Shown one piece after another: positions 7,722-16,290 of a stretch of DNA of 64,000 bases. Source of the DNA: Bacteroidales bacterium (GTDB lineage: Bacteria > Bacteroidota > Bacteroidia > Bacteroidales > WCHB1-69); the NCBI GenBank assembly GCA_024685175.1, contig JAIKWD010000027.1, positions 62,001 to 126,000 on the forward strand, in the 5' to 3' direction. The notes beneath the pieces were generated by a model that had not been told where the DNA came from, searched no databases, and saw nothing but the letters and a program-made list of their open reading frames with translations. Each line of letters begins with the position of its first letter. Position 1 is the first letter of the stretch. A program made the translations under genes and the position numbers.

Positions 7722-9263
7722 ATGACAGGACTTTGGATATTAGTGGGCTTGCTGATTGGCATCGCCGTCGGCATTCTTATCGCTCACACCATACTCAAAA
7801 AACAACTCACTAAAGCCGGCCGAGAAGCCCTTAAGAAAGCTGAAGAAGACGGTGAACTACTCAAAAAAGAGAAGATCCTCCAAGCCAAAGAGAAATTCCT
7901 CCAATTGAAAACTGAATACGAGAAATCCGTCAACGAACGCAACCAACAACTTGCCGCCGCCGAAAACCGTATCAAACAAAAAGAAAGTGCCCTCGGCCAA
8001 AAAATGGAAGAGGTGAACCGCAAGACCGCCGAAAACGCTACGCTGAAAGAGAACCTGAATAAACAAATGCAGGCTACTGCTCAGAAACAGAAAGAATTAG
8101 CCGAACAGACCTCTATCCAAAAAGCTAAACTGGAATCTATTGCAGAACTCACTTCCGAACAAGCTAAAGAACAACTTATCGAATTGATGAAAGACGAAGC
8201 CAAGGCTGATGCCATGGTGATGATTAAAGATATTGTCGACGAAGCTAAGAATACTGCCAATCTTGAAGCTAAGAAGGTGGTGGTCAACGCCTTGCAACGT
8301 ACTGGCGTGGAAGCTGCGCTGGAAAACACAGTGTCCGTGTTCAACATCGAAAACGATGAGATCAAAGGTAGAATCATTGGTCGTGAAGGTCGTAATATCC
8401 GTACCCTGGAGAACCTCACCGGCGTTGATGTGATTATCGATGATTCTCCCGATGCGATCCTGCTCTCCAGTTTTGATCCCGTTCGCCGCGAGATCGCCCG
8501 TCTCTCCCTCCAGAAACTCGTATCGGACGGCCGTATTCACCCCGCCCGTATTGAAGAGGTGGTGGCTAAAACCAAAAAGCAGATTGAGCAAGAGATCGCC
8601 GAACTGGGAAAACGTACTTGTATCGACCTGGGAATTAACAATATGCCGCATGAATTGATGCGCATGGTAGGTAAGATGCGTTATCGTTCCTCCTATGGCC
8701 AGAATTTGTTGCAACATGCCAAGGAAGTAGCTAACCTGAGTGCCACTATGGCAGCCGAACTGGGATTGAACCCCAAACTGGCCCGTCGCGCAGGTTTGTT
8801 GCACGATATCGGCAAAGTGCCTGATACCGAGCCCGAATTGCCACACGCTCTCTTCGGAGCCCGTCTGGCTGAACAGTACAAAGAACGCCCCGAAATCGTT
8901 AACGCCATCGGCGCTCACCACGACGAGATGGAGATGAATACGCTTATCGCTCCTATCGTGCAAGTGTGCGATGCTATCTCCGGCGCCCGTCCCGGCGCCC
9001 GCCGCGAAGTGGTGGAAGCCTATATGAAACGACTCAATGATCTCGAGAATCTCGCCCTGACTTATCCAGGAGTGGTCAAGACCTACGCCATCCAGGCTGG
9101 CCGCGAACTTCGTGTAATCGTCGGTGCCGAAAAAGTCTCCGATGCCGAGGTTAACCAAATCTCTCTCGACTTGTCCAAGAAGATTCAAAACGAAATGACC
9201 TATCCCGGACAGATCAAGATCACGGTCATCAGAGAGACACGCTCTGTCAACTACGCACGATAA
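7722..9263 (+). CDS. rny: Ribonuclease Y
   Basis: A 513-residue membrane-anchored endoribonuclease that starts mRNA decay. Order: an N-terminal transmembrane helix (about residues 3-23), a long charged coiled coil (about 30-190), a KH RNA-binding domain ([13 protein letters not shown], about 215), then an HD domain with the metal-binding LLHDIGK near residue 360 and GAHHDE beyond. I chose the ATG at 7722 (MTGLWIL). The open frame extends upstream to 7545, but that part lies inside the 6S RNA candidate and the family starts at the membrane helix. Confidence 0.95.
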   Translation: MTGLWILVGLLIGIAVGILIAHTILKKQLTKAGREALKKAEEDGELLKKEKILQAKEKFLQLKTEYEKSVNERNQQLAAAENRIKQKESALGQKMEEVNRKTAENATLKENLNKQMQATAQKQKELAEQTSIQKAKLESIAELTSEQAKEQLIELMKDEAKADAMVMIKDIVDEAKNTANLEAKKVVVNALQRTGVEAALENTVSVFNIENDEIKGRIIGREGRNIRTLENLTGVDVIIDDSPDAILLSSFDPVRREIARLSLQKLVSDGRIHPARIEEVVAKTKKQIEQEIAELGKRTCIDLGINNMPHELMRMVGKMRYRSSYGQNLLQHAKEVANLSATMAAELGLNPKLARRAGLLHDIGKVPDTEPELPHALFGARLAEQYKERPEIVNAIGAHHDEMEMNTLIAPIVQVCDAISGARPGARREVVEAYMKRLNDLENLALTYPGVVKTYAIQAGRELRVIVGAEKVSDAEVNQISLDLSKKIQNEMTYPGQIKITVIRETRSVNYAR

Positions 9264-9269
9264 ACGGAT

Positions 9270-9569
9270 ATGGAAGAAAACACACCCAAAAAACGGACTC
9301 GTTTGTACATCATTGTGTATGGCCTTACCTTGGTGCTCTTCCTATGTTATTTTTTCTTCATTTCCGATCATAACATTAAAACCCATCGGGAGTTGAACAA
9401 AAAAATCGACAATTTGGAAGAGAAAATCATCTATACGAAGAATCAGGTGGGTAATGCCTATACATTTGAACAGCTTTACGCTGATTCCGTGCTCTTGGAA
9501 AAATATGCCCGAGAACACCTGAATATGCACCGCGAGGGCGAGGATGTGTTTATTTTGATACACGAATGA
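9270..9569 (+). CDS. DivIC/FtsB-type septum formation initiator
   Basis: A 99-residue bitopic division protein: a short basic cytoplasmic tail, one transmembrane helix (about residues 12-31), then a periplasmic coiled coil (LNKKIDNLEEKIIYTKNQ) and the EKYAREHLNM motif typical of DivIC/FtsB. In the divisome it bridges FtsL and FtsQ-type proteins. It follows rny by six bases and its stop overlaps the aroQ start (ATGATG), so the three genes are likely co-transcribed. Confidence 0.88.
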   Translation: MEENTPKKRTRLYIIVYGLTLVLFLCYFFFISDHNIKTHRELNKKIDNLEEKIIYTKNQVGNAYTFEQLYADSVLLEKYAREHLNMHREGEDVFILIHE

Positions 9570-9994
9570 TGAAGATATTGATTGTCAACGGCATTAATCT
9601 CCAACAATTGGGGACCCGCGAGGTGAATGTGTACGGAGCGGTCTCCTTCGAAGAGTATTTGGACAAGCTGAAACGACAATACTCCGACATTCAGTTTGAC
9701 TTTTTCCAGTCTGATGAGGTGGGTGAATTGTCCAAAGTGTTGGCGAATGCTCATGACTATGCGGGAGTGGTGCTCAATGCAGGCGCCTATACGCATACTT
9801 CTGTGGCACTGGCTGATGCTGTCCGAATGACCTCTTGCCCTGTCGTTGAAGTTCATATCTCTAACTTGTTCGGTCGCGAACGCTACCGTCGCGAATCGAC
9901 GCTCTCCGCACACTGTGCAGGGTTTATATCTGGCTTCGGCTTGGATGGGTATCGTTTGGCGGTGGAGGCTATTTTGAAAAAAAATGAACCTTAA
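9566..9994 (+). CDS. aroQ: 3-dehydroquinate dehydratase, type II
   Basis: A 142-residue dodecameric type II dehydroquinase catalysing 3-dehydroquinate to 3-dehydroshikimate in the shikimate pathway. Active-site elements are visible: Arg and Tyr in GTREVNVYG, LNAGAYTHTSVAL, the catalytic His in VEVHISN, and the C-terminal GFGLDGYRLAV. The first motif reads NGINLQQLG where the family normally has NGPNLNLLG, a notable divergence, although Arg and Tyr are kept. Start is ATG at 9566 or the adjacent ATG at 9569; both overlap the divIC stop. Confidence 0.9.
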   Translation: MMKILIVNGINLQQLGTREVNVYGAVSFEEYLDKLKRQYSDIQFDFFQSDEVGELSKVLANAHDYAGVVLNAGAYTHTSVALADAVRMTSCPVVEVHISNLFGRERYRRESTLSAHCAGFISGFGLDGYRLAVEAILKKNEP

Positions 9995-10074
9995 GTTAAA
10001 CTATGTTGCTCTTTAATGGTCTGCAACATGTCTTTTGTTTTGAAATAATATCAAAATCTTTAAATCATAAAGCA

Positions 10075-10530
10075 ATGAAAAAAGTATTCAGTTTATTGAT
10101 CGCTATGGTGTTTGTTTTTGCTGCTGCTGCGCAGACCGACAATGCCGAAAAAGTCAAAAAATCCAAAGAACCAGAAATTACCTTTGAATCTCTTGTTCAC
10201 GACTATGGTCAAATTATGCAAGGTGACAATGGCGTTTGCGAATTTGTTTTCAAAAATACAGGTAAAGCTGACCTCTTGTTGACCAACTGTCGTTCAAGCT
10301 GTGGATGTACTGTTCCTGAATGGCCAAAGGATCCTATTCCAGCAGGCAAGAAGGCAACCATCAAGGTTAAGTACAACACCAATCGTATAGGTGCCATCAA
10401 CAAAACCATCACCGTTGAGTCTAACGCCGTTAACAATCGCGTGGTGCTTACTATCAAGGGTAATGTTTCCCCTAAGCCAGTTGAGGCTGCCCCTACAAAT
10501 GAAAACAGCTCTCTCAAAGAGAAAAACTAA
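10075..10530 (+). CDS. DUF1573 secreted protein (first copy)
   Basis: A 151-residue protein with a Sec signal peptide (MKKVFSLLIAMVFVFAAAAQ) and one DUF1573 immunoglobulin-like domain. This has the hallmark HDYGQI, FKNTGKADL and SSCGCT segments and ends in VVLTIKGNV. The C-terminus is a short polar tail. The function of the family is not known; it is very common in Bacteroidota. I chose the ATG at 10075 because it begins the signal peptide; an in-frame start at 10003 would put 24 unrelated residues before it. A paralogue follows 15 bases later. Confidence 0.88.
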   Translation: MKKVFSLLIAMVFVFAAAAQTDNAEKVKKSKEPEITFESLVHDYGQIMQGDNGVCEFVFKNTGKADLLLTNCRSSCGCTVPEWPKDPIPAGKKATIKVKYNTNRIGAINKTITVESNAVNNRVVLTIKGNVSPKPVEAAPTNENSSLKEKN

Positions 10531-10545
10531 TAATAATTAAACATA

Positions 10546-10944
10546 ATGAAAAAGTTGATAATCCTATGCATGGTGCTTTGCGGCTTATTCGCAGTGCAGG
10601 CACAAGCGCAGAACAGTTCCACAACCTATAAGGGAACGGCAGCTGAAATAAAGTTCGACAAATTATACGTGGATTTTGGCACGCTGAAAGTGGGTGACGT
10701 GAAAACAGTCACCGTCTCCTTTACCAACATAGGTAAGAAACCCTTGATTCTAGACGACGTGATCTCCTCCTGTGATTGCACCACAGTAGAGTGGTCCAAA
10801 CAACCAATCATGCCGGGTAAAAAAGGAACCATCAAGGCTACCTATACTGCCAAGCATACAGGATTGATCAGCAAACGACTCACCGTTTTATCCAACGCCA
10901 ATACGGATAGAGTCATATTGCAATTGAAAGGTAACGTCCAGTAA
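10546..10944 (+). CDS. DUF1573 secreted protein (second copy)
   Basis: A 132-residue tandem paralogue of the preceding gene: a signal peptide ending at QAQAQ, then one DUF1573 domain (VDFGTLKVGD, FTNIGKKPLIL, SSCDCTTVEW, VILQLKGNV). The Cys pair is kept with Asp replacing Gly between them. The stop codon lies inside an 11-bp hairpin that separates this gene from tmRNA. Confidence 0.88.
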   Translation: MKKLIILCMVLCGLFAVQAQAQNSSTTYKGTAAEIKFDKLYVDFGTLKVGDVKTVTVSFTNIGKKPLILDDVISSCDCTTVEWSKQPIMPGKKGTIKATYTAKHTGLISKRLTVLSNANTDRVILQLKGNVQ

Positions 10945-10969
10945 GAGTGGGGGAGACTCCACCCTTACT
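10940..10969 (+). other. Hairpin spanning the DUF1573 stop codon
   Basis: An 11-bp stem with one A·C mismatch, AGTAAGAGTGG (10940-10950) with CCACCCTTACT (10959-10969), contains the TAA stop of the second DUF1573 gene. No T-tract follows, so it is not a standard terminator. It could be a processing or stability element between the mRNA and tmRNA, 17 bases before the mature tmRNA 5' end. Confidence 0.5.
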
Positions 10970-10985
10970 GGGAATCCCTTCACTT

Positions 10986-11373
10986 GGGGTCGTTTGGTTT
11001 TGACAGCAAGTTCGGGGGATTGTAAGCAAGCCGGAGTTTGTGAGCCGATTCCGTTAAAAGTTAACTCTCGATGCCAATAAACGGCGAAAATTCTTATGCA
11101 TTCGCAGCCTAACCGTTGCGGATCCTGCCGCGCAGACAAGGTCTGTAGCCGCGGGCGCTTCCCCGGAAGTTAATCGGTCCAACGTCCGGCCAGAAGTGTC
11201 ATAAAAGGACGGATAGCAAGCGTATGCTTCGATACGTAAGCGAAACTTTAGAAGATAAGCTGTCGCGAGGTTGGTCTCGTACCATGCGACGGACGAAAAG
11301 TAAACGAAGACTAAGCTTGTAGAAAGCACTCTTGCGGCATGTTTGGACGAGGGTTCGACTCCCTCCGGCTCCA
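10986..11373 (+). ncRNA. ssrA: Transfer-messenger RNA (tmRNA)
   Basis: About 388 nt. The 5' end GGGGTCG pairs over all seven positions (with G·U pairs) with CGGCTCC at 11366-11372 to form the alanyl acceptor stem. The T-arm GAGGGTTCGACTCCCTC lies at 11349-11365. An internal reading frame ending at TAA (11110-11112) gives the tag. After the discriminator A the genome reads CAA, so the terminal CCA must be added by tRNA nucleotidyltransferase. With SmpB it rescues stalled ribosomes and tags the products for proteolysis, for example by the ClpXP encoded at 33.7-35.6 kb. Confidence 0.95.
11083..11112 (+). other. tmRNA tag-peptide reading frame
   Basis: GGC GAA AAT TCT TAT GCA TTC GCA GCC TAA encodes GENSYAFAA, comparable to the GENNYALAA-type tags of Bacteroidales. 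The start at Gly is by analogy with those tags; the preceding codon would add Asn. The AFAA ending replaces the usual ALAA degron end. Confidence 0.85.
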
Positions 11374-11406
11374 CAAAAAAACTGATTTTTTAAAAGGTTA
11401 ATGTTT

Positions 11407-11445
11407 AATGCCACTATGGACCTACGGTTTATGGTGGCATTTTTC
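11407..11445 (+). terminator. Terminator downstream of tmRNA
   Basis: AATGCCAC (11407-11414) pairs with GTGGCATT (11434-11441), followed by further T residues. It lies just before the end of the convergent OstA-like gene. Confidence 0.75.
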
Positions 11446-11452
11446 TGTGCTC

Positions 11453-12997
11453 TTATTCACTTTTAACCCTTGGTATAGGTCGAGTATACAAATCGGCTAT
11501 TTTATAGGGACGATACTCGTCCAGCCATCGGAAATCCTGCAATTTCCGTTCTTTTTCTTCGAACTTCTTGTCTGGATGAATCTTGCCGTCAGGCTGATCG
11601 TAGAACCTGATTTGCTGAATCTTGTTGCCCTCTAATAAAATCCGCATCTCATTGGTTATGGAAGTGTTAATGCCAATTAGCGAACTGTCTTCTTCTTGAA
11701 GATAATATACACATTCGGCATTGTTGACAATGTCAACCTCATACAACTCCTTATGCTTGATCAAGCCTGTAATGTTAATACCCTTGATCTGGTTGAACTC
11801 GGTGTTCTCATATAATCCGCCAACAATAAACCCGGCTTTGCACAACTCTACACGAGTGTTTATAGAGTCTAATATGGTGAACCGGATCGTGTCTGCGGTT
11901 AATTGATATGCATCTGACCATGCTACGGGATTGTAAAACATAGTAATCAAGGAATCCTCCACGAGGTATCTCAGGGAGTCACAAGCGCCTTGGATGTCTT
12001 TGTGAAAGAACTTGACCTTGTTGAATGCAACCATCCACTGCGCCTTTTGATTGTCATCGAACAAAATCTTGATGGTGTCCGAATGTAGATACAAGGAGTC
12101 GTTGTTCTCGTCAATCAAAATCAACAAGTTGCTGTCGGTGGCAAATGAAATGCCTCCATTCTCGTGGTGCTCAATATAGTTTCCCTTGAGAATGTACTTC
12201 TGTACTGTGTCCATGACAGTTACATTGTGCCAGGCCCGCCCGAACTGATCGTTCTTGTTGTAATAAACTGTATCTGCGAATAACTTTTGGGTCTTGTTGA
12301 ATAATTGCACATTGCCCACCAATGTAGATAGTTCATGTTGTGTGTCGTACCACCCGGCATCTGTCAAGATTTCACTGCTGTCCTTGTCTGAGACTAGATG
12401 TGTGGGCGAGATGAAAAAAGCAATTTTGCTCCGTGCATTGTATTGCAAGGAATCGCAGTTCATCTTGTAAGTCTTGCTTCGGAGCTGAACGTTTTCGTTA
12501 ACAAAAGCATCATCGGTGTTGGTGTAATAACGCCCTTCACGGCTGATTAGCGTGTCATCGTCGTTGAAGATCTGCCCACCTGTTAGATAAAAAGCCATGT
12601 CGCTGTTGAGGTCGTAGATGAGACTGTCAGTCAACAAGTAGGATTTCTTTTTCTCTAATTTGACGTTTGAGGCGATGGACGCATTTTTGAGATTGCCGTC
12701 ATAATATGCACGATGACCATATAACTTGACGGAGTCTCCAATTAGAATCTTCACCCTATCACCAAAAGCGATAATGTAGTTGTCATTCTCATAAAGGTAT
12801 GCGCTATCGCAGTATCCTTTGATGTTGTCTTGAGCGAATGCCACATGTCCGATAAGCCGTTGCGCTCCAGGCAGGGCGGTTTCGTCATAAAGTCCCATGT
12901 CCGCCCGGTATTTGATTTTGCGGGTGTTTTGTGCTTCAACGCCAACAAAAGTGAATAGCAAGAGGCACCAGATTAGGACTGTTCTGGAGAAATGCAT
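11453..12997 (-). CDS. OstA-like (LptA-fold) protein
   Basis: A 514-residue secreted protein with a signal peptide ending near VEAQ, then many OstA/LptA-type repeats of the form GDSVKLYGHRAYYDG, ADTVYYN and CDSLRY. These form the beta-jellyroll that carries LPS across the periplasm. Bacteroidota members of this family are longer than E. coli LptA and may form an extended bridge. LPS transport is the established role of the fold; a specific role here is inference. The stop of the upstream MORN lipoprotein gene is two bases away, suggesting one minus-strand operon. Confidence 0.85.
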   Translation of the reverse strand: MHFSRTVLIWCLLLFTFVGVEAQNTRKIKYRADMGLYDETALPGAQRLIGHVAFAQDNIKGYCDSAYLYENDNYIIAFGDRVKILIGDSVKLYGHRAYYDGNLKNASIASNVKLEKKKSYLLTDSLIYDLNSDMAFYLTGGQIFNDDDTLISREGRYYTNTDDAFVNENVQLRSKTYKMNCDSLQYNARSKIAFFISPTHLVSDKDSSEILTDAGWYDTQHELSTLVGNVQLFNKTQKLFADTVYYNKNDQFGRAWHNVTVMDTVQKYILKGNYIEHHENGGISFATDSNLLILIDENNDSLYLHSDTIKILFDDNQKAQWMVAFNKVKFFHKDIQGACDSLRYLVEDSLITMFYNPVAWSDAYQLTADTIRFTILDSINTRVELCKAGFIVGGLYENTEFNQIKGINITGLIKHKELYEVDIVNNAECVYYLQEEDSSLIGINTSITNEMRILLEGNKIQQIRFYDQPDGKIHPDKKFEEKERKLQDFRWLDEYRPYKIADLYTRPIPRVKSE

Positions 12998-12999
12998 GG

Positions 13000-13668
13000 T
13001 TATGGGATCAAAGTGGAGTCCACGGTTTGAGAAACAATGCGATCTTGTTTATAGATGATCTCTTTGTATACTTTCCCTGAAGAAGTATAGTATGTCTCTT
13101 TGCCGTCTTTCTTGTTTTGGGCATATTGAGTGGTGCAGGCGACTCTGCCTTGCGCATCATAGGCCGTTAACTCACCAGCGCCGGCTTTGAAATTGCCCTC
13201 TCCCACAACAATGCCACGCTCATCATAGTACGTCCAGTCGCCATCGAAAAGATCATTTTTGAAATTTCCCTCCGCCTTAAGCTGCCCTGTGACGTGATAC
13301 TCTTTATGCGGCCCGTCTTTTTTGCCATGGATATAGGTGTTCTCTTCTCGCAATTCTCCATTGGGAGTATACATCTGTTCCACACCCTCGATAGCGTCGT
13401 TCTCGTAAAAACAGTGCGTGTCCAAATTGCCGTTTTCAAAATAACGGAAAAACTCACCATTCCGCTTCCCTTTTTTCATCTCAACTTCTATTTCCACAGA
13501 ATTGGGTCTTTGGAAGAAATAGACGCTTTTCCCAGTCTCTTTTCCTGATTTGTAATGAATAATGGATTGAATCTTGCCGTCAGGATAATAGTTCTTCTCT
13601 GTCTTGGTACATGATGAACAAATGAAAACACTAGCAGCAAATATTATGACCGGGGCGATTTTATTCAT
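13000..13668 (-). CDS. MORN-repeat lipoprotein
   Basis: A 222-residue predicted lipoprotein with a lipobox at ICSSC and at least six MORN/YwqK-like repeats (GKRNGEFFRYFENGNLD, GKKDGPHKEYHVTGQL, DGDWTYYDERG). Proteins of this type are often labelled YwqK-family antitoxin, but no toxin gene lies beside it, so that label is not supported. I chose the ATG at 13668 because it gives a lipoprotein signal and lies 20 bases after a -7 box; the alternative at 13719 would lie upstream of that promoter. Confidence 0.8.
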   Translation of the reverse strand: MNKIAPVIIFAASVFICSSCTKTEKNYYPDGKIQSIIHYKSGKETGKSVYFFQRPNSVEIEVEMKKGKRNGEFFRYFENGNLDTHCFYENDAIEGVEQMYTPNGELREENTYIHGKKDGPHKEYHVTGQLKAEGNFKNDLFDGDWTYYDERGIVVGEGNFKAGAGELTAYDAQGRVACTTQYAQNKKDGKETYYTSSGKVYKEIIYKQDRIVSQTVDSTLIP

Positions 13669-13687
13669 GTCTTTAACAATTTGGCCG

Positions 13688-13695
13688 CAAAAATA
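13688..13695 (-). promoter_or_regulatory. -7 box for the MORN lipoprotein/OstA unit
   Basis: Reads TATTTTTG on the minus strand, 20 bases before the chosen ATG, just after the terminator of the upstream gene. Confidence 0.65.
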
Positions 13696-13699
13696 TAAA

Positions 13700-13735
13700 A
13701 AATATTGTAGAGCCACCATGTTGTGAAGGCTCTAC
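13700..13735 (-). terminator. Terminator of the T9SS cargo gene
   Basis: GTAGAGCC arms (13728-13735 and 13707-13714) form an 8-bp stem. On the minus strand it is followed by AATATTTTTT. Confidence 0.8.
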
Positions 13736-13761
13736 AATAATATAATGCAAGTGCCTAATGG

Positions 13762-15312
13762 TTATTGTTTGACGATTTTTTTCGTGACAGTGCCGTAAGG
13801 GGTGTCGGCCTTGAGGATATAAAGACCGGTAGGTAGGTCAGTGAGGGGGTAGTCGTGGTTGTCAACAGGGTTGTCCCAACGACGCATTAACTCACCATAA
13901 ATGTTATACAATGAAATTGAACGTACTTCAATTCTGCCTTTATGAATTTGAAAATACCCACTTGCAGGATTGGGGAAAACGCAAAACGTCGAAAAACCAT
14001 AACTTGGGGTCGCTGTGCTGTCCTCACTACCATCGTGTTTGGTGATCTTGATGTTGTTGAGCTGCGTATTGCCCTTGAGAGATGTCTCCAATGACCAGCG
14101 TAGATAGTTGATGTTGTGATTAGAGATGACGTAGGTGAAATGTGTGAACTCATCCACCGAAATGTCGGCACCATATATGGTGGCCAACGGGGACCAATTA
14201 TGTCCATCCGTAGACTGGCTGATCATAAAAGTGACCCCTTCATAGGCGCTTGGCGTGCCACCGCCCTTGACGCCGCGCAAATCAAATTCCACGGTTCCCG
14301 GTGCGCTGTCCAGATGCGCGACAAGACTGGCTTCTCCGGCATGCGAAGATTCAAACTTGACAGAACCGTTGGCATACGAAGACCCTAGATGATAGCCTCG
14401 AAAACCGCTCATTTGTGTTATGTCTAAGTGCTCGACTTCGCTATTGCTGCTGATGTCAAAAGGTAATACGACCAATGAATTGGTGTCAAGAATGATGTAA
14501 TTGGCAGTGGCTACCTCGCTGTCGTACATGCCTTCTTTCACGGCAATTGCTTTTATGGTGGTGGACTGGCTGATTTGCAAAGGATTGCTATAGCTCAGAG
14601 ATGTTGTGGTAGGTGTAGTGTTGTCTAAGGTGTAGTAAATAACGGCATCGGGAGTGGCAGAAGTGACGGTGACTGACTGTGGTTCATAATATGTTCCGCT
14701 TGCAGGAGAAAAGAAAGGACGAGCTACGGTTTCTAGCACAGTCTCTTCACCCTCGACAAGCGCAATGTCGTCCAAGCGATAGTCGACAATGGCTTGGTTG
14801 GAGAAACGAATGTGCAAATTGTTGCAAGAAGGAACATTAGGATAGCGAACGCGATGCCACCCCGAAGTGCCCGTGCCTGTTGGTAAGGTGTCTGCCAATA
14901 CAAGACGAGTCCAGCTGATGCTATCGTTGGATACTTCTACGATGAAGTTGTCGCCATTTTCTGTAGAGGTCTTGCGTAGTCCGCAATATAACGACAAATT
15001 AGTGTCGTTGGCGGTGTTGAGGTTGGAAATCATGAACCATTTTGTGGTGTCGTTGATCATGACATTTCCATCGCCAGAAGCAAAGCCATAATTGTTGGAA
15101 GCATTTGAACTTCGAATGTCACAAGTCCCGTCCCCGGTGTATAGCACGTCGGTGTTCTGCCACCCAGTATAATTTTGTATTAATGTGTTGGCTGTGGGGG
15201 AACCGAAATTTTCTTCGTAGACCACGGTTTGTGCCCAAGCATGTCTGGGGCATGTGAATAACAGGAGAACAACAGACAAAATTCTTGCGAAAAAAAAGAT
15301 TTTCTTCTTCAT
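13762..15312 (-). CDS. Secreted T9SS cargo protein with chitobiase-type C-terminal domain
   Basis: A 516-residue protein with a signal peptide (cleavage after HAWAQ). Residues about 30-190 look like a jelly-roll, carbohydrate-binding-like module (DNFIVEVSNDSISW, LHIRFSNQAIVDYRLDDIALVEG). Residues about 198-275 form a chitobiase/hexosaminidase C-terminal-like domain (FSPASGTYYEPQSVTV, IYYTLDNTTPT, IKAIAVKEGM). A second jelly-roll-like stretch follows. The end, from FCVFPNPASG to the GLYILKADTPYGTVTKKIVKQ tail, is a type A sorting domain that directs export and anchoring by T9SS. No catalytic domain was recognised, so it is probably a surface binding or structural protein. Confidence 0.85.
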   Translation of the reverse strand: MKKKIFFFARILSVVLLLFTCPRHAWAQTVVYEENFGSPTANTLIQNYTGWQNTDVLYTGDGTCDIRSSNASNNYGFASGDGNVMINDTTKWFMISNLNTANDTNLSLYCGLRKTSTENGDNFIVEVSNDSISWTRLVLADTLPTGTGTSGWHRVRYPNVPSCNNLHIRFSNQAIVDYRLDDIALVEGEETVLETVARPFFSPASGTYYEPQSVTVTSATPDAVIYYTLDNTTPTTTSLSYSNPLQISQSTTIKAIAVKEGMYDSEVATANYIILDTNSLVVLPFDISSNSEVEHLDITQMSGFRGYHLGSSYANGSVKFESSHAGEASLVAHLDSAPGTVEFDLRGVKGGGTPSAYEGVTFMISQSTDGHNWSPLATIYGADISVDEFTHFTYVISNHNINYLRWSLETSLKGNTQLNNIKITKHDGSEDSTATPSYGFSTFCVFPNPASGYFQIHKGRIEVRSISLYNIYGELMRRWDNPVDNHDYPLTDLPTGLYILKADTPYGTVTKKIVKQ

Positions 15313-15345
15313 GGTGTTTTTGTTTTAAATGGTTAATTATGTAAG

Positions 15346-15391
15346 ACGTTGTGTAACAACGTTTTGTTTTTACGGTCGTGGCAAAACCACG
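15346..15391 (-). promoter_or_regulatory. Two hairpins in the leader of the T9SS cargo mRNA
   Basis: The minus-strand leader holds CGTGG-TTTTG-CCACG (15377-15391) and ACGTTG-TTACA-CAACGT (15346-15362), between the -7 box and the ATG. The first begins about at the predicted transcript start. They may stabilise the mRNA or be operators; no known riboswitch is recognised. Confidence 0.5.
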
Positions 15392-15396
15392 TCTCG

Positions 15397-15404
15397 CAAA
15401 AATA
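15397..15404 (-). promoter_or_regulatory. -7 box for the T9SS cargo gene
   Basis: Reads TATTTTTG on the minus strand, about 85 bases upstream of the ATG at 15312. Confidence 0.6.
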
Positions 15405-15453
15405 GAATTTTTTTTAAATAAATTAAATGATTTTGAAATAAAAATTATTTTTT

Positions 15454-16266
15454 TTATTTCATGCCTCTGGCTTTTTTAATTCGTTCGTAAGCTTCATTAA
15501 CTTGAGCGAACTTGATTTCGGCAGCCTTGCGCACATCTTCTCCTAAATGACTAACCTTATCGGGATGATGTTTTTTAGCTGCGATTCGGTAAGCTTTCTT
15601 GACTTCTTCGTCAGTGGCATCTGGCGAGACTTCAAGAATTTTATAATCATTGTCTAATGATTTTTGAGAGGTGTAACCGCCAAAGGAGGAGTCTCCATAC
15701 GTTTGTTGATAGTCACCTTGATAGTATGATCCAGTGAACATGGACTTTATGGCTTCAAAATTACTGCGGCTTATGCCACAAAGGTCAGAGATGTTCTGAA
15801 TAGCATCAATTTCTTCTTGTCGTATGGAACCGTCAGCTTTGGCGAAGCCGAAAAGGAACTGTAGGATGACTAGTTTCTCATATATGGTGGCATGTTGCCG
15901 AAGGTCAGCGCATACAGCTTGGAGGTCAATGTTGGAGTCGAGTATGTCTCGAAATCGGAGCATGACGGGGCCGACGCGGTCAGCGGAGATGTTTTGGGCG
16001 AGGAAACTGCGCACATACTCCATTTCGGAACGTAGCAGCCGGTTGTTGTCGGCTCGAGCAACATAGGCGGCTAACATTAACTCGTGCTCGGTGAAGTCTT
16101 GGGCTTGGTAATAGTGGCCCGACACTCTTCTTTGAGCTCTGGAACCTGAAATGAGGTCGATGATCACTCCAAGACCGAAGCCTAACAAAGCCCCGGGGAA
16201 TCCTCCAAATATGAGGCCGATGATAGAAAAAATCAAGCTGAATGATCCTGTGAATAAACAACCCAT
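15454..16266 (-). CDS. DjlA-like TerB/J-domain co-chaperone
   Basis: A 270-residue protein. A glycine-rich hydrophobic N-terminal segment (residues 8-40) probably inserts in the membrane. A TerB-like helical domain (about 55-165, with [18 protein letters not shown]) follows, then a Gly/Tyr/Ser linker, and a C-terminal J domain (about 205-268) with the essential HPD motif in [15 protein letters not shown] domains stimulate DnaK ATPase; this arrangement is that of DjlA. It sits between the T9SS gene and the KdsC-like gene, all on the minus strand. Confidence 0.88.
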   Translation of the reverse strand: MGCLFTGSFSLIFSIIGLIFGGFPGALLGFGLGVIIDLISGSRAQRRVSGHYYQAQDFTEHELMLAAYVARADNNRLLRSEMEYVRSFLAQNISADRVGPVMLRFRDILDSNIDLQAVCADLRQHATIYEKLVILQFLFGFAKADGSIRQEEIDAIQNISDLCGISRSNFEAIKSMFTGSYYQGDYQQTYGDSSFGGYTSQKSLDNDYKILEVSPDATDEEVKKAYRIAAKKHHPDKVSHLGEDVRKAAEIKFAQVNEAYERIKKARGMK

Positions 16267-16290
16267 ATCAGTAATAGTGATAAATGTGGA

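Noticed and set aside
8097..9188. 363-residue frame opposite rny
   Set aside because: It is antisense to the conserved KH/HD region of RNase Y and has no family features.
11340..11375. A tRNA gene suggested by the T-arm GGTTCGACTCC
   Set aside because: It is the tRNA-like 3' end of tmRNA; no anticodon arm is present.
13000..13668. Toxin-antitoxin system label for the MORN-repeat gene
   Set aside because: The repeats resemble YwqK, often labelled antitoxin, but the protein is a lipoprotein and no toxin gene is adjacent.
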